Assembly (NCBI GenBank): GCA_017479425.1
Contig: JAFVCD010000035.1
Location: 1 to 32,337 of the forward strand
Direction: 5' to 3'
Length of the DNA: 32,337 nt
Source: Oscillospiraceae bacterium
Lineage (GTDB): Bacteria; Bacillota; Clostridia; Oscillospirales; Oscillospiraceae
Shown here: piece after piece, positions 17,123 to 25,591 of the stretch
Layout of the letters: every line of letters starts with the position of its first letter
How positions within the stretch are numbered: position 1 is the first letter of the stretch
The notes under the pieces: generated by a model
What the model saw: only the letters and a program-made list of their open reading frames with translations
What the model was told of the DNA's origin: nothing
Database searches by the model: none
Translations under genes and position numbers: made by a program

Positions 17123-18657
17123 AGCTATTCGGTTCCAATTCACATTCCAAACATACCGGCCATCAGTCCGGCGGCACGCATGCAAAGAAGAAAAAGGGTA
17201 ATGCGTTCGTCAGAGCGCTCGTAATCGTTCTCGTTGTCGCCGCAGCGCTCGCAATAGCGGGCTACGCCTACTGGACGCTGCGCGTAAAGCCGCCGGAGGT
17301 CGTGCGACCTGCGAAGAACAATACTCCGGTAACGGATACAACGCCCGTCATAGCGCCGACAGACGACCCGACCAAAACTCCGCAGGAGACCGATACTCCC
17401 ACGCAGCCGTCCGAGACTCCGGATACTCCGCCCGAGGAAGAGGTTACGAAATACACCTTCGCCCTCGTCGCCTCCGATGACGGAAACGGCAACACCGACG
17501 TCATCATGACCGGCACCTTTGACGTTGAAAACTACACTCTTAACGTAGTGTCGATCCCACGCGATACGCTCGTGAACGTGCCATGGAATCTGAAAAAGGC
17601 GAACACAATATATTCCTTCGGCCCCGATAAGGAGAATAAGCTCAACAACGTAAAGAACGGATTGAAAGACCTGACCGGCTATGAGATCGACTTTGCCGCC
17701 TGCGTCGATATGAAGGCGTTTATCAAGCTCATCAACGGCATCGGCGGAGTTGATTTCAACTGCCCGAGAAATATGAACTACGACGACCCGTATCAGGATC
17801 TGCACATCCATATCTCGAAAGGCATGCAGCATTTTGACGGCAAGAAGGCGCTTGAGCTCCTTCGCTTCCGATCCGGCTACGCCGACGCCGATATCGGCCG
17901 CATAGCCATGCAGCAGGAGTTCCTTAAAACTATGGTAAAGCAGATACTTTCTAACGTCGACAAGATCCCGCTTACTACCATCGTGGACATCTTCCTCAAC
18001 GACGTTGAGACCGATCTAAACGAGGGCAATCTCATATGGTTTGCCAAGGAGTTCTTCAAGATGGACTCCGAGAACGTTCACTTTATGACGATACCTGTTA
18101 AGGGTGACGATTACGTCTATGTAAATGGCGTAGCTGTCAGCTATCCTACAATCTATGTTGACGAATGGCTCACGATGATAAACGAGAGCATGAATCCTTA
18201 CGACGAGGATATAAAGGAATCCGACCTTGACATTCTGACGAAGGTCAACGGCAAGCTCTATGTAACAAGCGGCGTCAAGAAGGGCGACCAGAGCTGGGGT
18301 ACCGGCGGTAAAAAGACGACCTCGAGCTCTTCAAGCTCATCAAGCTCCACAACAAAGACGGAGACTCCGTCAACAATTAATACCCCGACCGAGACTCCGA
18401 CAGAAACACCAACAGAGAATCCAACCGAAACACCAACCGAGACCCCAACCGAGACCCCGACTGAAACGCAAACCGAGGCCTCGACGGAAACCCCGACCGA
18501 AGCACCAACTGAAACACCGGCTGAGACACCATCGGAGACCCCGACAGAAGCACCTGCCGAGACTCCGTCAGAGCCGGAGACCCAAAGTGAACCGCAGCCC
18601 GTTGAAAATACTACACCCGAGCCCGCAGAGGCCGGGGGAGAAGGAGCGAATGAATAA
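17119..18657 (+). CDS. LytR-CpsA-Psr (LCP) cell-wall glycopolymer ligase with long Thr/Pro/Glu tail
   Basis: LCP proteins transfer lipid-linked wall teichoic acid or capsule chains to peptidoglycan on the outer face of the membrane. 512 residues: basic cytoplasmic N-terminus (1-30), one membrane helix (~31-51), a Thr/Pro-rich linker (~60-108), then the LCP domain (~111-290) with SIPRDT (R148) and the hallmark LRFRSGYADADIGRIAMQQEFL region (R249, R251, D259, R261) that binds polyprenyl pyrophosphate. After ~395 comes a Ser run (402-410) and about 65 residues of TETP-type repeats ending in an acidic tail. The tail is unusual and should be extended in the cell wall. It overlaps yqeK by 4 nt and rsfS by 1 nt, the known yqeK-LCP-rsfS order. 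Confidence 0.93.
   Translation: MKLFGSNSHSKHTGHQSGGTHAKKKKGNAFVRALVIVLVVAAALAIAGYAYWTLRVKPPEVVRPAKNNTPVTDTTPVIAPTDDPTKTPQETDTPTQPSETPDTPPEEEVTKYTFALVASDDGNGNTDVIMTGTFDVENYTLNVVSIPRDTLVNVPWNLKKANTIYSFGPDKENKLNNVKNGLKDLTGYEIDFAACVDMKAFIKLINGIGGVDFNCPRNMNYDDPYQDLHIHISKGMQHFDGKKALELLRFRSGYADADIGRIAMQQEFLKTMVKQILSNVDKIPLTTIVDIFLNDVETDLNEGNLIWFAKEFFKMDSENVHFMTIPVKGDDYVYVNGVAVSYPTIYVDEWLTMINESMNPYDEDIKESDLDILTKVNGKLYVTSGVKKGDQSWGTGGKKTTSSSSSSSSSTTKTETPSTINTPTETPTETPTENPTETPTETPTETPTETQTEASTETPTEAPTETPAETPSETPTEAPAETPSEPETQSEPQPVENTTPEPAEAGGEGANE
18379..18573 (+). repeat. In-frame repeats coding for a TPTE/TETP-rich tail in the LCP protein
   Basis: A 12-base degenerate unit (ACC-GAG/GAA-AC(N)-CCN) is repeated about 16 times, coding residues ~421-485. 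Copies vary at third bases and include N, Q, A and S substitutions, so the array is old enough to have drifted but could still change length by slippage. Confidence 0.85.
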
Positions 18658-19016
18658 TGCTTACACCTAAAGAAGTAATGGAAAAGATCGTCGCCGTCCT
18701 TGATGAGAAGAAGGCGGGCGATATCAAGGTGCTGATGACCCGCGACGTAACGGTGCTTGCCGACTACTTCGTTATCTGCACAGCCACCGGAACAACCCAC
18801 GCAAAATCTCTCTCCGACGAGGTGGAGTTCCAGCTCAAGCAGGAGGGCGAGCCTGCTCTCCGCACCGAGGGTTACAGCGGCGGAACGTGGATCCTAGTGG
18901 ACTTTGGCTGCGTTGTAGTCCACATCTTCACCGAAGAGGGAAGAAAGTTCTATAACCTCGAGCATCTCTGGCAGGACGCTGCCGTTACTGATATATCCGC
19001 ACTCATAAAGGAGTAA
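18657..19016 (+). CDS. rsfS: Ribosomal silencing factor RsfS
   Basis: A 119-residue protein that binds L14 on the 50S subunit and blocks joining with 30S when nutrients are scarce. Clear family features: ADYFVICTATGTTHAKSLSDEVE, the EGYSGGTWILVDFGCVVVHIFTEEGRKFYNLEHLW block, and a short C-terminus. The ATG shares one base with the LCP stop (TAATG). leuS starts 6 nt later, behind AAGGAG inside the end of rsfS. Confidence 0.97.
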   Translation: MLTPKEVMEKIVAVLDEKKAGDIKVLMTRDVTVLADYFVICTATGTTHAKSLSDEVEFQLKQEGEPALRTEGYSGGTWILVDFGCVVVHIFTEEGRKFYNLEHLWQDAAVTDISALIKE

Positions 19017-19022
19017 TACCGC

Positions 19023-21518
19023 ATGAAATACGATTTTGAACGCATTGAGAAAAAATGGCAGAAAAAATGGGCTGAGGAAAAGACCTTCAAGGCCGAGACA
19101 GGCGGCGACAAGCCGAAATACTATGTGCTCATCGAGTTCCCGTACCCCTCCGGCGCCGGACTTCACGTCGGACACCCGCGCCCCTACACCGCTATGGATG
19201 TGGTCGCGCGCAAAAAGAGAATGCAGGGCTATAACGTCCTCTTCCCGATGGGCTACGACGCGTTCGGCCTGCCCACTGAGAACTTCGCCATCAAGAACCA
19301 CGTACATCCCGCAGTCGTAACGAAGAAGAATATCGAAAACTTCACCCGCCAGCTCCACATGCTCGGTTACAGCTTCGACTGGGACAGAGTTATCGACACC
19401 ACCGACCCCGAATACTACAAGTGGACTCAGTGGATATTCCTCCAGATGTTCAAGCGCGGCCTTGCTTATAAGACATATATGCCCGTCAACTGGTGCACAT
19501 CCTGCAAGTGCGTGCTTGCAAACGAGGAGGTCGTTGACGGCGTGTGCGAGCGCTGCGGCAGCCCGGTAGTCCGCAAGGAAAAGAGCCAGTGGATGCTTAA
19601 GATCACCGCCTACGCGCAGAGCCTCATCGACGGACTCGACGACGTCGATTTTATCGACAGAGTAAAGGCTCAGCAGATCAACTGGATCGGCCGCTCCACC
19701 GGCGCTGAGGTCGATTTTGAGACCACCGCGGGCGACTCGCTTCGCATATTCACCACAAGACCGGACACTCTCTTCGGCGCGACCTATATGGTCATTTCGC
19801 CGGAGCACGAGATACTCAAAAAGTGGGCGTCAAAGCTCACAAACCTTGAGGACGTTAAGGCGTATCAGGAGGCCGCCGCAAGAAAGTCCGACTTTGAGCG
19901 CACCGAGCTCAATAAGGATAAGACCGGCGTTGAGCTCAAGGGCGTTCGAGCCATCAATCCCGTAAACGGCAGAGAGATACCTATTTTCATCTCAGATTAC
20001 GTTCTTGCGACCTACGGCACCGGCGCAATCATGGCTGTCCCGGGACACGATGACCGCGACTGGGCCTTTGCCAAGAAGTTCGGTCTGCCGATTATCGAGG
20101 TAGTCAAGGGCGGCAACGTCGAAGAGGCGGCGTTCACCGACTGCGAGACCGGCGTTATGGTCAACTCCGGCTTCCTCGACGGACTCAGCGTTGAAGAGGC
20201 GAAGAAGGAAATAGTCAAGTTCCTCGCTGATAAGGGCATCGGCAAGGAGAAGATAAACTACAAGCTCCGCGACTGGGTATTCGCTCGCCAGCGCTATTGG
20301 GGAGAGCCCATCCCGATCGTAAACTGCCCGAAGTGCGGACTTGTTCCGATGGACGAGAGCGAGCTTCCGCTCAGACTGCCCGAGGTCGAGAGCTATGAGC
20401 CTACCGACGACGGCGAGAGTCCCATCTCTAAGATTACGGATTGGGTCAACTGCAAGTGCCCGAAGTGCGGCGGCGACGCCAAGCGCGAGACCGATACCAT
20501 GCCTCAGTGGGCGGGATCGAGCTGGTACTTCCTCAGATATATGGATCCCAAAAACCGCGAGGCGCTCGCTTCCAAGGAGGCGCTCGACTACTGGGGACAG
20601 GTCGACTGGTACAACGGCGGCATGGAGCACACTACACTCCACCTTCTTTACAGCCGCTTCTGGAATCAGTTCCTCTATGATATCGGCGTTGTGCCGAACC
20701 GCGAGCCGTACAAGAAGCGCACGAGCCACGGCATGATCCTCGGCAGAAACCCGCACTACGTCGGTTACGCGGAGACCGAGGAGGAGAAGCAGGCGCTTAT
20801 CGACAAGTACGGCTCTGAGGCGCTCAGACCCTCTGTCAAGATGAGTAAATCCCTCGGCAACGTAGTCAACCCGGACGACGTTGTAAAGGCATACGGCGCC
20901 GATACGATGCGCCTCTATATAATGTTCATCGGCGACTTTGAAAAGACCGCGACGTGGTCTGACGAGGCGGTAAAGGGCTGCAAGCGCTTCCTCGACAAGG
21001 TCTGGAACATCTGCGAAAACCGCATTGACGGGCCGGAGACCTACTCCAAGGAGTTCGAGGCGCTCGTCAACCGCACAATCAAGAAGGTCACCGAGGACAT
21101 CGACGAGATGAAGTTCAACACCGCCATCGCCGCGATGATGGCTATGGTGAACGATTTTGCCGGCAAGAAGCTCTCTCGCGGCGACGTCAAGGCGCTTATA
21201 ACGCTCCTCAGCCCCTTTGCGCCGCATATTGCCGAGGAGCTTTGGGAGATGCAGGGCTTCGAGGGAGAGGTCAGCAAGCAGCCGTGGCCGCAGTACGATG
21301 AGAAGAAGCTCGTCGACGCCGAGAAGGAGATAGCGATCCAGGTCAACGGCAAGCTGCGCGCGACCTGCGTTATCCCGGTCGACGCCGAGGACGACGTGGT
21401 GCTCGGAATCGTAAAGAGCGTCGATAAAATTCAGAAGGCGCTCGAGACGAGCGATATCGTCAAGACCATCGTGGTCAAGAACAAGCTCGTCAATCTTATT
21501 TTGAAGCCTAAAGCGTAA
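19023..21518 (+). CDS. leuS: Leucyl-tRNA synthetase
   Basis: Charges tRNA-Leu. 831 residues, class I. The HIGH motif is HVGH in [17 protein letters not shown] (~40-58). A Cys cluster (CTSCKC...CERCG, ~160-182) marks a zinc module. The editing (CP1) domain spans ~225-415, with the [12 protein letters not shown] segment that removes mischarged tRNA. A second Cys set ([13 protein letters not shown]) precedes the [16 protein letters not shown] block. KMSKS is at 606-610. The anticodon-binding and C-terminal domains complete it. It ends the smc run. A tRNA-Leu(UAA) gene is also in this window. No T-box is visible upstream. Confidence 0.98.
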   Translation: MKYDFERIEKKWQKKWAEEKTFKAETGGDKPKYYVLIEFPYPSGAGLHVGHPRPYTAMDVVARKKRMQGYNVLFPMGYDAFGLPTENFAIKNHVHPAVVTKKNIENFTRQLHMLGYSFDWDRVIDTTDPEYYKWTQWIFLQMFKRGLAYKTYMPVNWCTSCKCVLANEEVVDGVCERCGSPVVRKEKSQWMLKITAYAQSLIDGLDDVDFIDRVKAQQINWIGRSTGAEVDFETTAGDSLRIFTTRPDTLFGATYMVISPEHEILKKWASKLTNLEDVKAYQEAAARKSDFERTELNKDKTGVELKGVRAINPVNGREIPIFISDYVLATYGTGAIMAVPGHDDRDWAFAKKFGLPIIEVVKGGNVEEAAFTDCETGVMVNSGFLDGLSVEEAKKEIVKFLADKGIGKEKINYKLRDWVFARQRYWGEPIPIVNCPKCGLVPMDESELPLRLPEVESYEPTDDGESPISKITDWVNCKCPKCGGDAKRETDTMPQWAGSSWYFLRYMDPKNREALASKEALDYWGQVDWYNGGMEHTTLHLLYSRFWNQFLYDIGVVPNREPYKKRTSHGMILGRNPHYVGYAETEEEKQALIDKYGSEALRPSVKMSKSLGNVVNPDDVVKAYGADTMRLYIMFIGDFEKTATWSDEAVKGCKRFLDKVWNICENRIDGPETYSKEFEALVNRTIKKVTEDIDEMKFNTAIAAMMAMVNDFAGKKLSRGDVKALITLLSPFAPHIAEELWEMQGFEGEVSKQPWPQYDEKKLVDAEKEIAIQVNGKLRATCVIPVDAEDDVVLGIVKSVDKIQKALETSDIVKTIVVKNKLVNLILKPKA

Positions 21519-21526
21519 GTTTTTTG

Positions 21527-21555
21527 TTGACATTTCGACAAGGAGAAGGTATAAT
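21527..21555 (+). promoter_or_regulatory. Strong sigma-A-type promoter for rpsU
   Basis: TTGACA (21527-21532), 17-bp spacer, TATAAT (21550-21555), starting 9 bp after the leuS stop. The leader is about 50 nt and has a CGGAGGGAGGG ribosome site. Confidence 0.88.
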
Positions 21556-21611
21556 AATCTTTGTTCGAGATTAAAGAACGAGGTTCACAGTCGGAGGGAG
21601 GGAATTAGAGA

Positions 21612-21797
21612 ATGAGCGAAGTAATCGTTAAGGAGAACGAGTCTCTTGACAGTGCTCTTAAGCGTTTTAAGAGAAACTGCGCAAAGGCTGGCGTCCTTGC
21701 TGACCTCCGCAAGAAGGAATTTTACCAGAGCCCCAGCGTAAAGCGCCGCAAGAAGTCTGAGGCTGCTCGCAAGAACAAGAACAAGCGCTATTATTAA
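21612..21797 (+). CDS. rpsU: 30S ribosomal protein S21
   Basis: A 61-residue, very basic protein of the 30S platform that helps 16S rRNA pair with the mRNA Shine-Dalgarno region. Matches the family throughout: [49 protein letters not shown], ending RYY. It has its own consensus promoter and a downstream hairpin, so it is probably a single-gene transcript, giving separate control of S21. Confidence 0.97.
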   Translation: MSEVIVKENESLDSALKRFKRNCAKAGVLADLRKKEFYQSPSVKRRKKSEAARKNKNKRYY

Positions 21798-21806
21798 GAT
21801 ACCGCT

Positions 21807-21848
21807 ATGACCGAAACGCCTCATTAGGGGCTTTTCGGTCATATCTTT
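21807..21848 (+). terminator. Terminator-like hairpin after rpsU
   Basis: ATGACCGAAA (21807-21816) pairs with TTTCGGTCAT (21833-21842), with CGCC/GGGG-type pairing in the loop; the tail ATCTTTAT is only partly T-rich. Confidence 0.7.
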
Positions 21849-21893
21849 ATGATGCTTTGGCAAAAAAATAACGAAAATGAAGGTGAATGAACA

Positions 21894-22739
21894 ATGCCAA
21901 AAAAGTACGAGATCGTCAAAAAAGAGGACCTGACTCCTGACGTTGTCCGCGTCACGGTTTACGCGCCTTTTGTAGCAAAAAAGGCGAAGCCCGGTCAGTT
22001 CATTATCCTCCGCACCGATGAGAGAGGCGAGAGAATCCCGCTTACCATCTCCAAGGCGGAGGGAGATAACGTCAGCGTCGTAGTCCAGAAGGTCGGTGAC
22101 GGAACCCTCACCCTCGGCGATATGAACGAGGGCGACTGCCTTCAGGACTTTGTCGGCCCCCTCGGTGTTCCCACCGAGATAGAGGGCAAGAAGGTTGCCG
22201 TTATCGGCGGCGGCCTCGGCTGCGCCATCGCGCTGCCGGTTGCAAAGAGCCTTCACGACAAGGGCGTGGACGTCGACCTCATCGGCGGCTTTCGCTCCAA
22301 GAACATCGTCATTCTTGAGGACGATATGAGGGCCGCCTCCAACAACCTCTATATCTGCACTGACGACGGTTCCTACGGCTTCAACGGTATGGTCACCGCT
22401 CAGCTCAAGGAGCTTATCGACTCCGGCGTTCAGTATGACTGCGTATTCGCAGTCGGCCCGCTTATCATGATGAAGTTCGTTGCGAAGCTTACGAAGGAAT
22501 ACGGCATCAAGACCGTAGTTTCCATGAACCCCATTATGATCGACGGCACCGGAATGTGCGGCTGCTGCCGCGTTACCGTCGGCGGCGAGACAAAGTTTGC
22601 CTGCGTTGACGGCCCGGATTTCGACGGTCACCTCGTAGACTTCGACGAGACCATGGCGCGCGCCCGCACCTATGCTGAGTTTGAGCAGCAGCGCCGCCGC
22701 GACCATAATTGCAGACTGGAGGGAATGCAGAATGCCTAA
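21894..22739 (+). CDS. nfnA: NfnA-type FAD/NAD and [2Fe-2S] subunit of NADH-dependent ferredoxin:NADP oxidoreductase
   Basis: 281 residues in the ferredoxin-NADP reductase/PyrK superfamily. The N-terminal half binds FAD (GQFIILRTDERGERIPLTIS with R and S contacts), then a Rossmann part (VAVIGGGLGCAIALPVA) for NAD(H). The C-terminal [2Fe-2S] site has C222, C225 and C237 with D217 just upstream (DGTGMCGCCR); in studied NfnA an Asp plus three Cys bind this cluster. With NfnB it bifurcates electrons: NADH and reduced ferredoxin jointly reduce NADP. It has also been annotated as a sulfide dehydrogenase or dihydroorotate dehydrogenase subunit; the next gene makes NfnAB the best call. The stop codon lies inside the nfnB start region. 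Confidence 0.88.
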   Translation: MPKKYEIVKKEDLTPDVVRVTVYAPFVAKKAKPGQFIILRTDERGERIPLTISKAEGDNVSVVVQKVGDGTLTLGDMNEGDCLQDFVGPLGVPTEIEGKKVAVIGGGLGCAIALPVAKSLHDKGVDVDLIGGFRSKNIVILEDDMRAASNNLYICTDDGSYGFNGMVTAQLKELIDSGVQYDCVFAVGPLIMMKFVAKLTKEYGIKTVVSMNPIMIDGTGMCGCCRVTVGGETKFACVDGPDFDGHLVDFDETMARARTYAEFEQQRRRDHNCRLEGMQNA

Positions 22740-24120
22740 TATGTCACTTACAAAGACTCCCATCAGAGAGCAGGAGCCGAATGTCCGCAACGCAAACTTC
22801 CTTGAGGTCAACCTCGGCTACACCGATGAGGAGGCACGCGAGGAGGCTACCCGGTGCCTCAACTGCAAGAAGCCCTTCTGCATGGAGGGCTGCCCCGTTT
22901 CCGTTCCTATCCCCGCCTTCATTCAGAAGGTGCAGGAGGGCGATATAGAGGGCGCTTACCGTACAATTTCCACCGCCAACGCACTTCCTGCCGTCTGCGG
23001 CCGCGTATGCCCGCAGGAGAGCCAGTGCGAGGGCCGCTGCATCCGCGGCAAAAAGGGCGAGCCTGTCGGCATCGGCCGTCTTGAGCGCTATGTAGCCGAC
23101 TGGGCTATTGCACACGACGTTGCAAACACCGATGTTGCCGCTCCCAACGGTCATAAGGTCGCCGTTATCGGTTCAGGCCCCTCCGGTCTTACCTGCGCCG
23201 GCGAGCTTGCGAAGAAGGGCTATGACGTCACCATTTTCGAGGCGTTCCACGTTGCCGGCGGCGTTCTGAGCTACGGCATCCCCGAGTTCCGTCTTCCGAA
23301 GAGCATCGTAAAGAAGGAAGTCGCCAATCTCGAGAAGATGGGCGTTAAAATCGAGCTCAATATGGTCATCGGCAAGACCATCACCATCGACGAGCTTCTC
23401 GAGGAAGAGGGCTTCGAGGCTGTATTCATCGGCTCCGGCGCCGGACTTCCGATGTTCATGCACATCCCCGGCGAGAGCCTTGTCGGCGTATTCTCCGCTA
23501 ACGAGTACCTCACCAGAATCAACCTCATGAAGGCATATCTTCCGAATAACCCGACCCCGATCTTCCACTCCGAGAAGGCTGTCATTGTCGGCGGCGGCAA
23601 CGTCGCTATGGACGCCGCAAGAAGCGCGAAGCGTATGGGCGCTGAAACTCATATTGTATATCGCCGCAGCGAGGAGGAGCTTCCCGCCCGTAAGGAGGAG
23701 GTCCACCACGCCAAGGAGGAGGGCATCATCTTTGACCTGCTCACCAACCCCGTCCGCATCAACGGCGACGAGAAGGGCAAGGTAAAGAGCGTTACCTGCA
23801 TCCGCATGGAGCTCGGCGAGCCGGATGAGAGAGGCCGCCGCCGTCCTGTTGCCATCCCCGGCAGCGAGTTTGACATCGAGGCTGACTCCGTCATCATCTC
23901 CATCGGAACGAGCCCCAACCCCCTCATCCGCTCCACTACCGACGGACTTGAAACGAACAGCCACGGCTGCATCTCCACCAAGGAGGACGCCTCCACATCC
24001 CGCGAGGGCATCTTCTGCGGAGGCGACGCCGCTACCGGCGCCGCTACCGTTATTCTCGCAATGGGCGCCGGCAAGACCGCCGCAAAGAGCATTGACGAGT
24101 ATATAAAGAGCAAGAAATGA
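22732..24120 (+). CDS. nfnB: NfnB / glutamate synthase small-subunit-like flavoprotein
   Basis: 462 residues in the GltD family. The N-terminal domain carries two [4Fe-4S] Cys sets (ATRCLNCKKPFCMEGCPV and VCGRVCPQESQCEGRC). An FAD-binding Rossmann fold follows (VAVIGSGPSGLTCAGELAKKG), then an NADPH-binding fold (AVIVGGGNVAMDAARSAKRMG), and the closing FAD segment GIFCGGDAATGAATVILAMGAGKTAA. Start: ATG 22732 with GGAGGG at 22718-22723; it overlaps nfnA by 8 nt. A longer frame start at 22672 has no ribosome site and is rejected. No GltA/GltB large subunit is nearby, so a transhydrogenase role with NfnA fits better than glutamate synthase. Confidence 0.9.
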   Translation: MPNMSLTKTPIREQEPNVRNANFLEVNLGYTDEEAREEATRCLNCKKPFCMEGCPVSVPIPAFIQKVQEGDIEGAYRTISTANALPAVCGRVCPQESQCEGRCIRGKKGEPVGIGRLERYVADWAIAHDVANTDVAAPNGHKVAVIGSGPSGLTCAGELAKKGYDVTIFEAFHVAGGVLSYGIPEFRLPKSIVKKEVANLEKMGVKIELNMVIGKTITIDELLEEEGFEAVFIGSGAGLPMFMHIPGESLVGVFSANEYLTRINLMKAYLPNNPTPIFHSEKAVIVGGGNVAMDAARSAKRMGAETHIVYRRSEEELPARKEEVHHAKEEGIIFDLLTNPVRINGDEKGKVKSVTCIRMELGEPDERGRRRPVAIPGSEFDIEADSVIISIGTSPNPLIRSTTDGLETNSHGCISTKEDASTSREGIFCGGDAATGAATVILAMGAGKTAAKSIDEYIKSKK

Positions 24121-24127
24121 AATAATC

Positions 24128-24152
24128 GGGGAGGGAGATAAATTCCCTCCCC
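24128..24152 (+). terminator. Hairpin after nfnB, possible 3' end
   Basis: GGGGAGGGA (24128-24136) pairs with TCCCTCCCC (24144-24152), 7-nt loop. It is followed by seven A, not T, so on this strand it is not a standard intrinsic terminator; it may still protect or end the nfnAB mRNA. Confidence 0.45.
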
Positions 24153-24171
24153 AAAAAAATGAAAATAAGTA

Positions 24172-24201
24172 TTGACAAAATGGGGGTCAATACTGTATAA
24201 T
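24172..24201 (+). promoter_or_regulatory. Promoter of the tRNA cluster
   Basis: TTGACA (24172-24177), 18-bp spacer, TATAAT (24196-24201), 31 bp before the first tRNA. Confidence 0.85.
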
Positions 24202-24232
24202 CCTATTCGTCGCCGCGATAGAGCGACAGTTC

Positions 24233-24309
24233 GGGAGCTTAGCTCAGCTGGTTAGAGCGCCTGCCTTACAAGCAGGAGGTCACAGGTTCGAGCCCTGTAG
24301 CTCCCACCA
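24233..24309 (+). tRNA. tRNA-Val (anticodon UAC)
   Basis: Full cloverleaf: acceptor GGGAGCT with AGCTCCC, D arm GCTCAGCTGGTTAGAGC, anticodon stem CCTGC/GCAGG with TAC in loop CTTACAA, TTCGAGC T loop, and an encoded CCA. First of a cluster of five. Confidence 0.98.
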
Positions 24310-24320
24310 TTCTCGTTATA

Positions 24321-24423
24321 TCAAATCAAATGCTTGTTATTTGATTTGAAGAGGAGCAGGGAAGGAACGGATGCGCAGCGTTGGCGAAAGCCGAAGCGGA
24401 GTGCAGTGAGTTTCCTGCGACGA
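24321..24423 (+). repeat. Inter-tRNA structured spacer repeat, copy A
   Basis: Begins with a perfect 11-bp hairpin (TCAAATCAAAT 24321-24331 with ATTTGATTTGA 24339-24349), then AGAGGAG, a GGC-GAAA-GCC tetraloop hairpin, the block GCGGAGTGCAGTGAG, and CGACGA touching the next tRNA. GCAGGGAA (24356-24363) can pair with TTTCCTGC (24411-24418). A related copy precedes tRNA-Cys. Function unknown. Confidence 0.7.
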
Positions 24424-24500
24424 GGCCGAGTAGTTCAGTTGGTTAGAACGCCAGCCTGTCACGCTGGAGGTCGAGGGTTCGAGCCCCTTCTCGGTCGCCA
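24424..24500 (+). tRNA. tRNA-Asp (anticodon GUC)
   Basis: Acceptor GGCCGAG with CTCGGTC (one G-U pair), anticodon stem CCAGC/GCTGG with loop CTGTCAC (GTC), T loop TTCGAGC, discriminator G as required for aspartate, encoded CCA. Confidence 0.98.
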
Positions 24501-24503
24501 TTT

Positions 24504-24579
<76 letters not shown>

Positions 24580-24582
24580 TCT

Positions 24583-24658
24583 GCGGCTTTAGCTCATCTG
24601 GTAGAGCGCCACCTTGCCAAGGTGGAGGTAGCGAGTTCGAGCCTCGTAAGCCGCTCCA
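24583..24658 (+). tRNA. tRNA-Gly (anticodon GCC)
   Basis: Acceptor GCGGCTT with AAGCCGC, anticodon stem CCACC/GGTGG with loop TTGCCAA (GCC), encoded CCA; 3 nt after tRNA-Phe. A strong hairpin follows at once. Confidence 0.98.
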
Positions 24659-24701
24659 TTTGCCGCCGATAACAAAATATCGGCGGCAAAATATTTAATT
24701 T
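24659..24701 (+). terminator. Terminator-like hairpin after tRNA-Gly
   Basis: A perfect 13-bp stem, TTTGCCGCCGATA (24659-24671) with TATCGGCGGCAAA (24678-24690), loop ACAAAA, then the AT-rich tail ATATTTAATTT. The tail is weak, so read-through to tRNA-Cys is possible. Confidence 0.7.
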
Positions 24702-24711
24702 ACCTTGTTCG

Positions 24712-24824
24712 ATAAAATCAGATGCGTGCATTTGATTTTAAGAGGAGAAGTGGAGCCGCAAAGTTCAGTTTTGGCGAAAGCTCTTTCAGAACCGAAACGG
24801 AGTGCAGCGAGCTTCAAACGACGA
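24712..24824 (+). repeat. Inter-tRNA structured spacer repeat, copy B
   Basis: Same layout as copy A: a hairpin (AAAATCAGATG from 24714 with CATTTGATTTT ending 24738, one G-U pair), AAGAGGAG, GGCGAAAGC, the block CGAAACGGAGTGCAGCGAG, and CGACGA directly before tRNA-Cys. Length and the conserved blocks match copy A, but the middle has diverged. Confidence 0.7.
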
Positions 24825-24899
24825 GGTGGCATAGCCAAGTGGTAAGGCAAGGGTCTGCAAAACCCTGATTCCCCGGTTCAAATCCGGGTGCCACCTCCA
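24825..24899 (+). tRNA. tRNA-Cys (anticodon GCA)
   Basis: Acceptor GGTGGCA with TGCCACC, anticodon stem AGGGT/ACCCT with loop CTGCAAA (GCA), T loop TTCAAAT, encoded CCA. Discriminator T (U73) is the expected identity base for cysteine. Confidence 0.98.
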
Positions 24900-24906
24900 A
24901 AATATC

Positions 24907-24938
24907 TGCTGCAAGCATTCGCTTGCAGCATTATTTTT
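24907..24938 (+). terminator. Intrinsic terminator after tRNA-Cys
   Basis: TGCTGCAAGC (24907-24916), loop ATTC, GCTTGCAGCA (24921-24930), tail TTATTTTT. It ends just before the ribosome site of the next gene. Confidence 0.88.
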
Positions 24939-24949
24939 AGGTGATGATT

Positions 24950-25546
24950 ATGGAAAGATCTCTCGATGTCTTTACTTTTGAGCTCGCTTCCAAAACTCCG
25001 ACTCCGGGTGGAGGAGGCGCGGCTGCTCTCTGTGCCGCGCTTGCGGCGGCTCTCGGCTCGATGACTGCGAATTTCACCCTCGGTAAGAAGAAATATGCAG
25101 AGTTTGACGATGAAATGCGCGCAATAATCAGCGAATGCGCCGTTTTGCGCTCGAGAATGCTTTTGCTTATCGAAGCCGACGCCGCTGCGTTCGAGCCGCT
25201 CAGCCGCGCCTATGCGATACCGAAGGACGATCCGGGGCGCGATGAGACGCTCGAGAAGTGCCTTCTTGACGCCGCCGCTGTTCCGATGGAGATCGCTCGC
25301 CTATCGCGCAGGATCATGGAGCTTGCCGATTTACTTGAGCAGCACGGCAGTGCACTTATGGTCTCCGATGCAGGCTGCTGCGCCTCGATCGCCTCGGCAG
25401 CGCTTGATTCGGCGGCTCTCAACGTGCTTGTGAACACGCGCCTTATGAAAAACCGCGACAAAGCCGAAGAGCTGAACACGAAATTGCGGAAGCTAATGGA
25501 AAATAAGCCGGAAACTTACTCAAGAGTTTTCAAAAGGCTCTCTTGA
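24950..25546 (+). CDS. fchA: Cyclodeaminase/cyclohydrolase family protein (FchA-like)
   Basis: A 198-residue, mainly helical protein of the formiminotetrahydrofolate cyclodeaminase family; members convert formimino-THF to methenyl-THF or hydrolyse methenyl-THF in one-carbon metabolism. Family marks: TPTPGGGGAAALCAALAAALGSM (16-38) lining the folate site, a helix with EADAAAFEPLSRAYAIPKD (family F-x-x-v--A pattern), and the closing SAALNVLVNTRLMKNRDKAEEL. Start: ATG 24950 with AGGTGA at 24939-24944; the upstream GTG 24941 and ATG 24944 overlap that site. Bifunctional FTCD has a transferase half that is missing here. No other folate or histidine gene is adjacent, so the exact reaction is open. 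Confidence 0.87.
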   Translation: MERSLDVFTFELASKTPTPGGGGAAALCAALAAALGSMTANFTLGKKKYAEFDDEMRAIISECAVLRSRMLLLIEADAAAFEPLSRAYAIPKDDPGRDETLEKCLLDAAAVPMEIARLSRRIMELADLLEQHGSALMVSDAGCCASIASAALDSAALNVLVNTRLMKNRDKAEELNTKLRKLMENKPETYSRVFKRLS

Positions 25547-25571
25547 ATTTTTGTAACCGTTGTGTTACTAT
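25542..25571 (+). promoter_or_regulatory. Candidate promoter for the SLH-protein gene
   Basis: TTGAAT (25542-25547, over the fchA stop), 18-bp spacer, TACTAT (25566-25571). It would leave a leader of only ~14 nt, just covering the AGGAGGG ribosome site, so the call is tentative. Confidence 0.4.
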
Positions 25572-25591
25572 TTAAGAGAGGAGGGATCGGA

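Noticed and set aside
19992-21533. 513-codon reverse-strand frame across leuS
   Set aside because: Antisense shadow caused by high GC and codon bias; leuS is full length with all motifs.
22672-22731. 20-codon N-terminal extension of nfnB
   Set aside because: No ribosome site, overlaps nfnA coding sequence; ATG 22732 has GGAGGG at the right distance and gives the family N-terminus.
22732-24120. Glutamate synthase small subunit (GltD) as the function of this flavoprotein
   Set aside because: No large subunit is nearby and the partner upstream is an NfnA-type [2Fe-2S] flavoprotein, so NfnB is favoured, though sequence alone does not exclude GltD.
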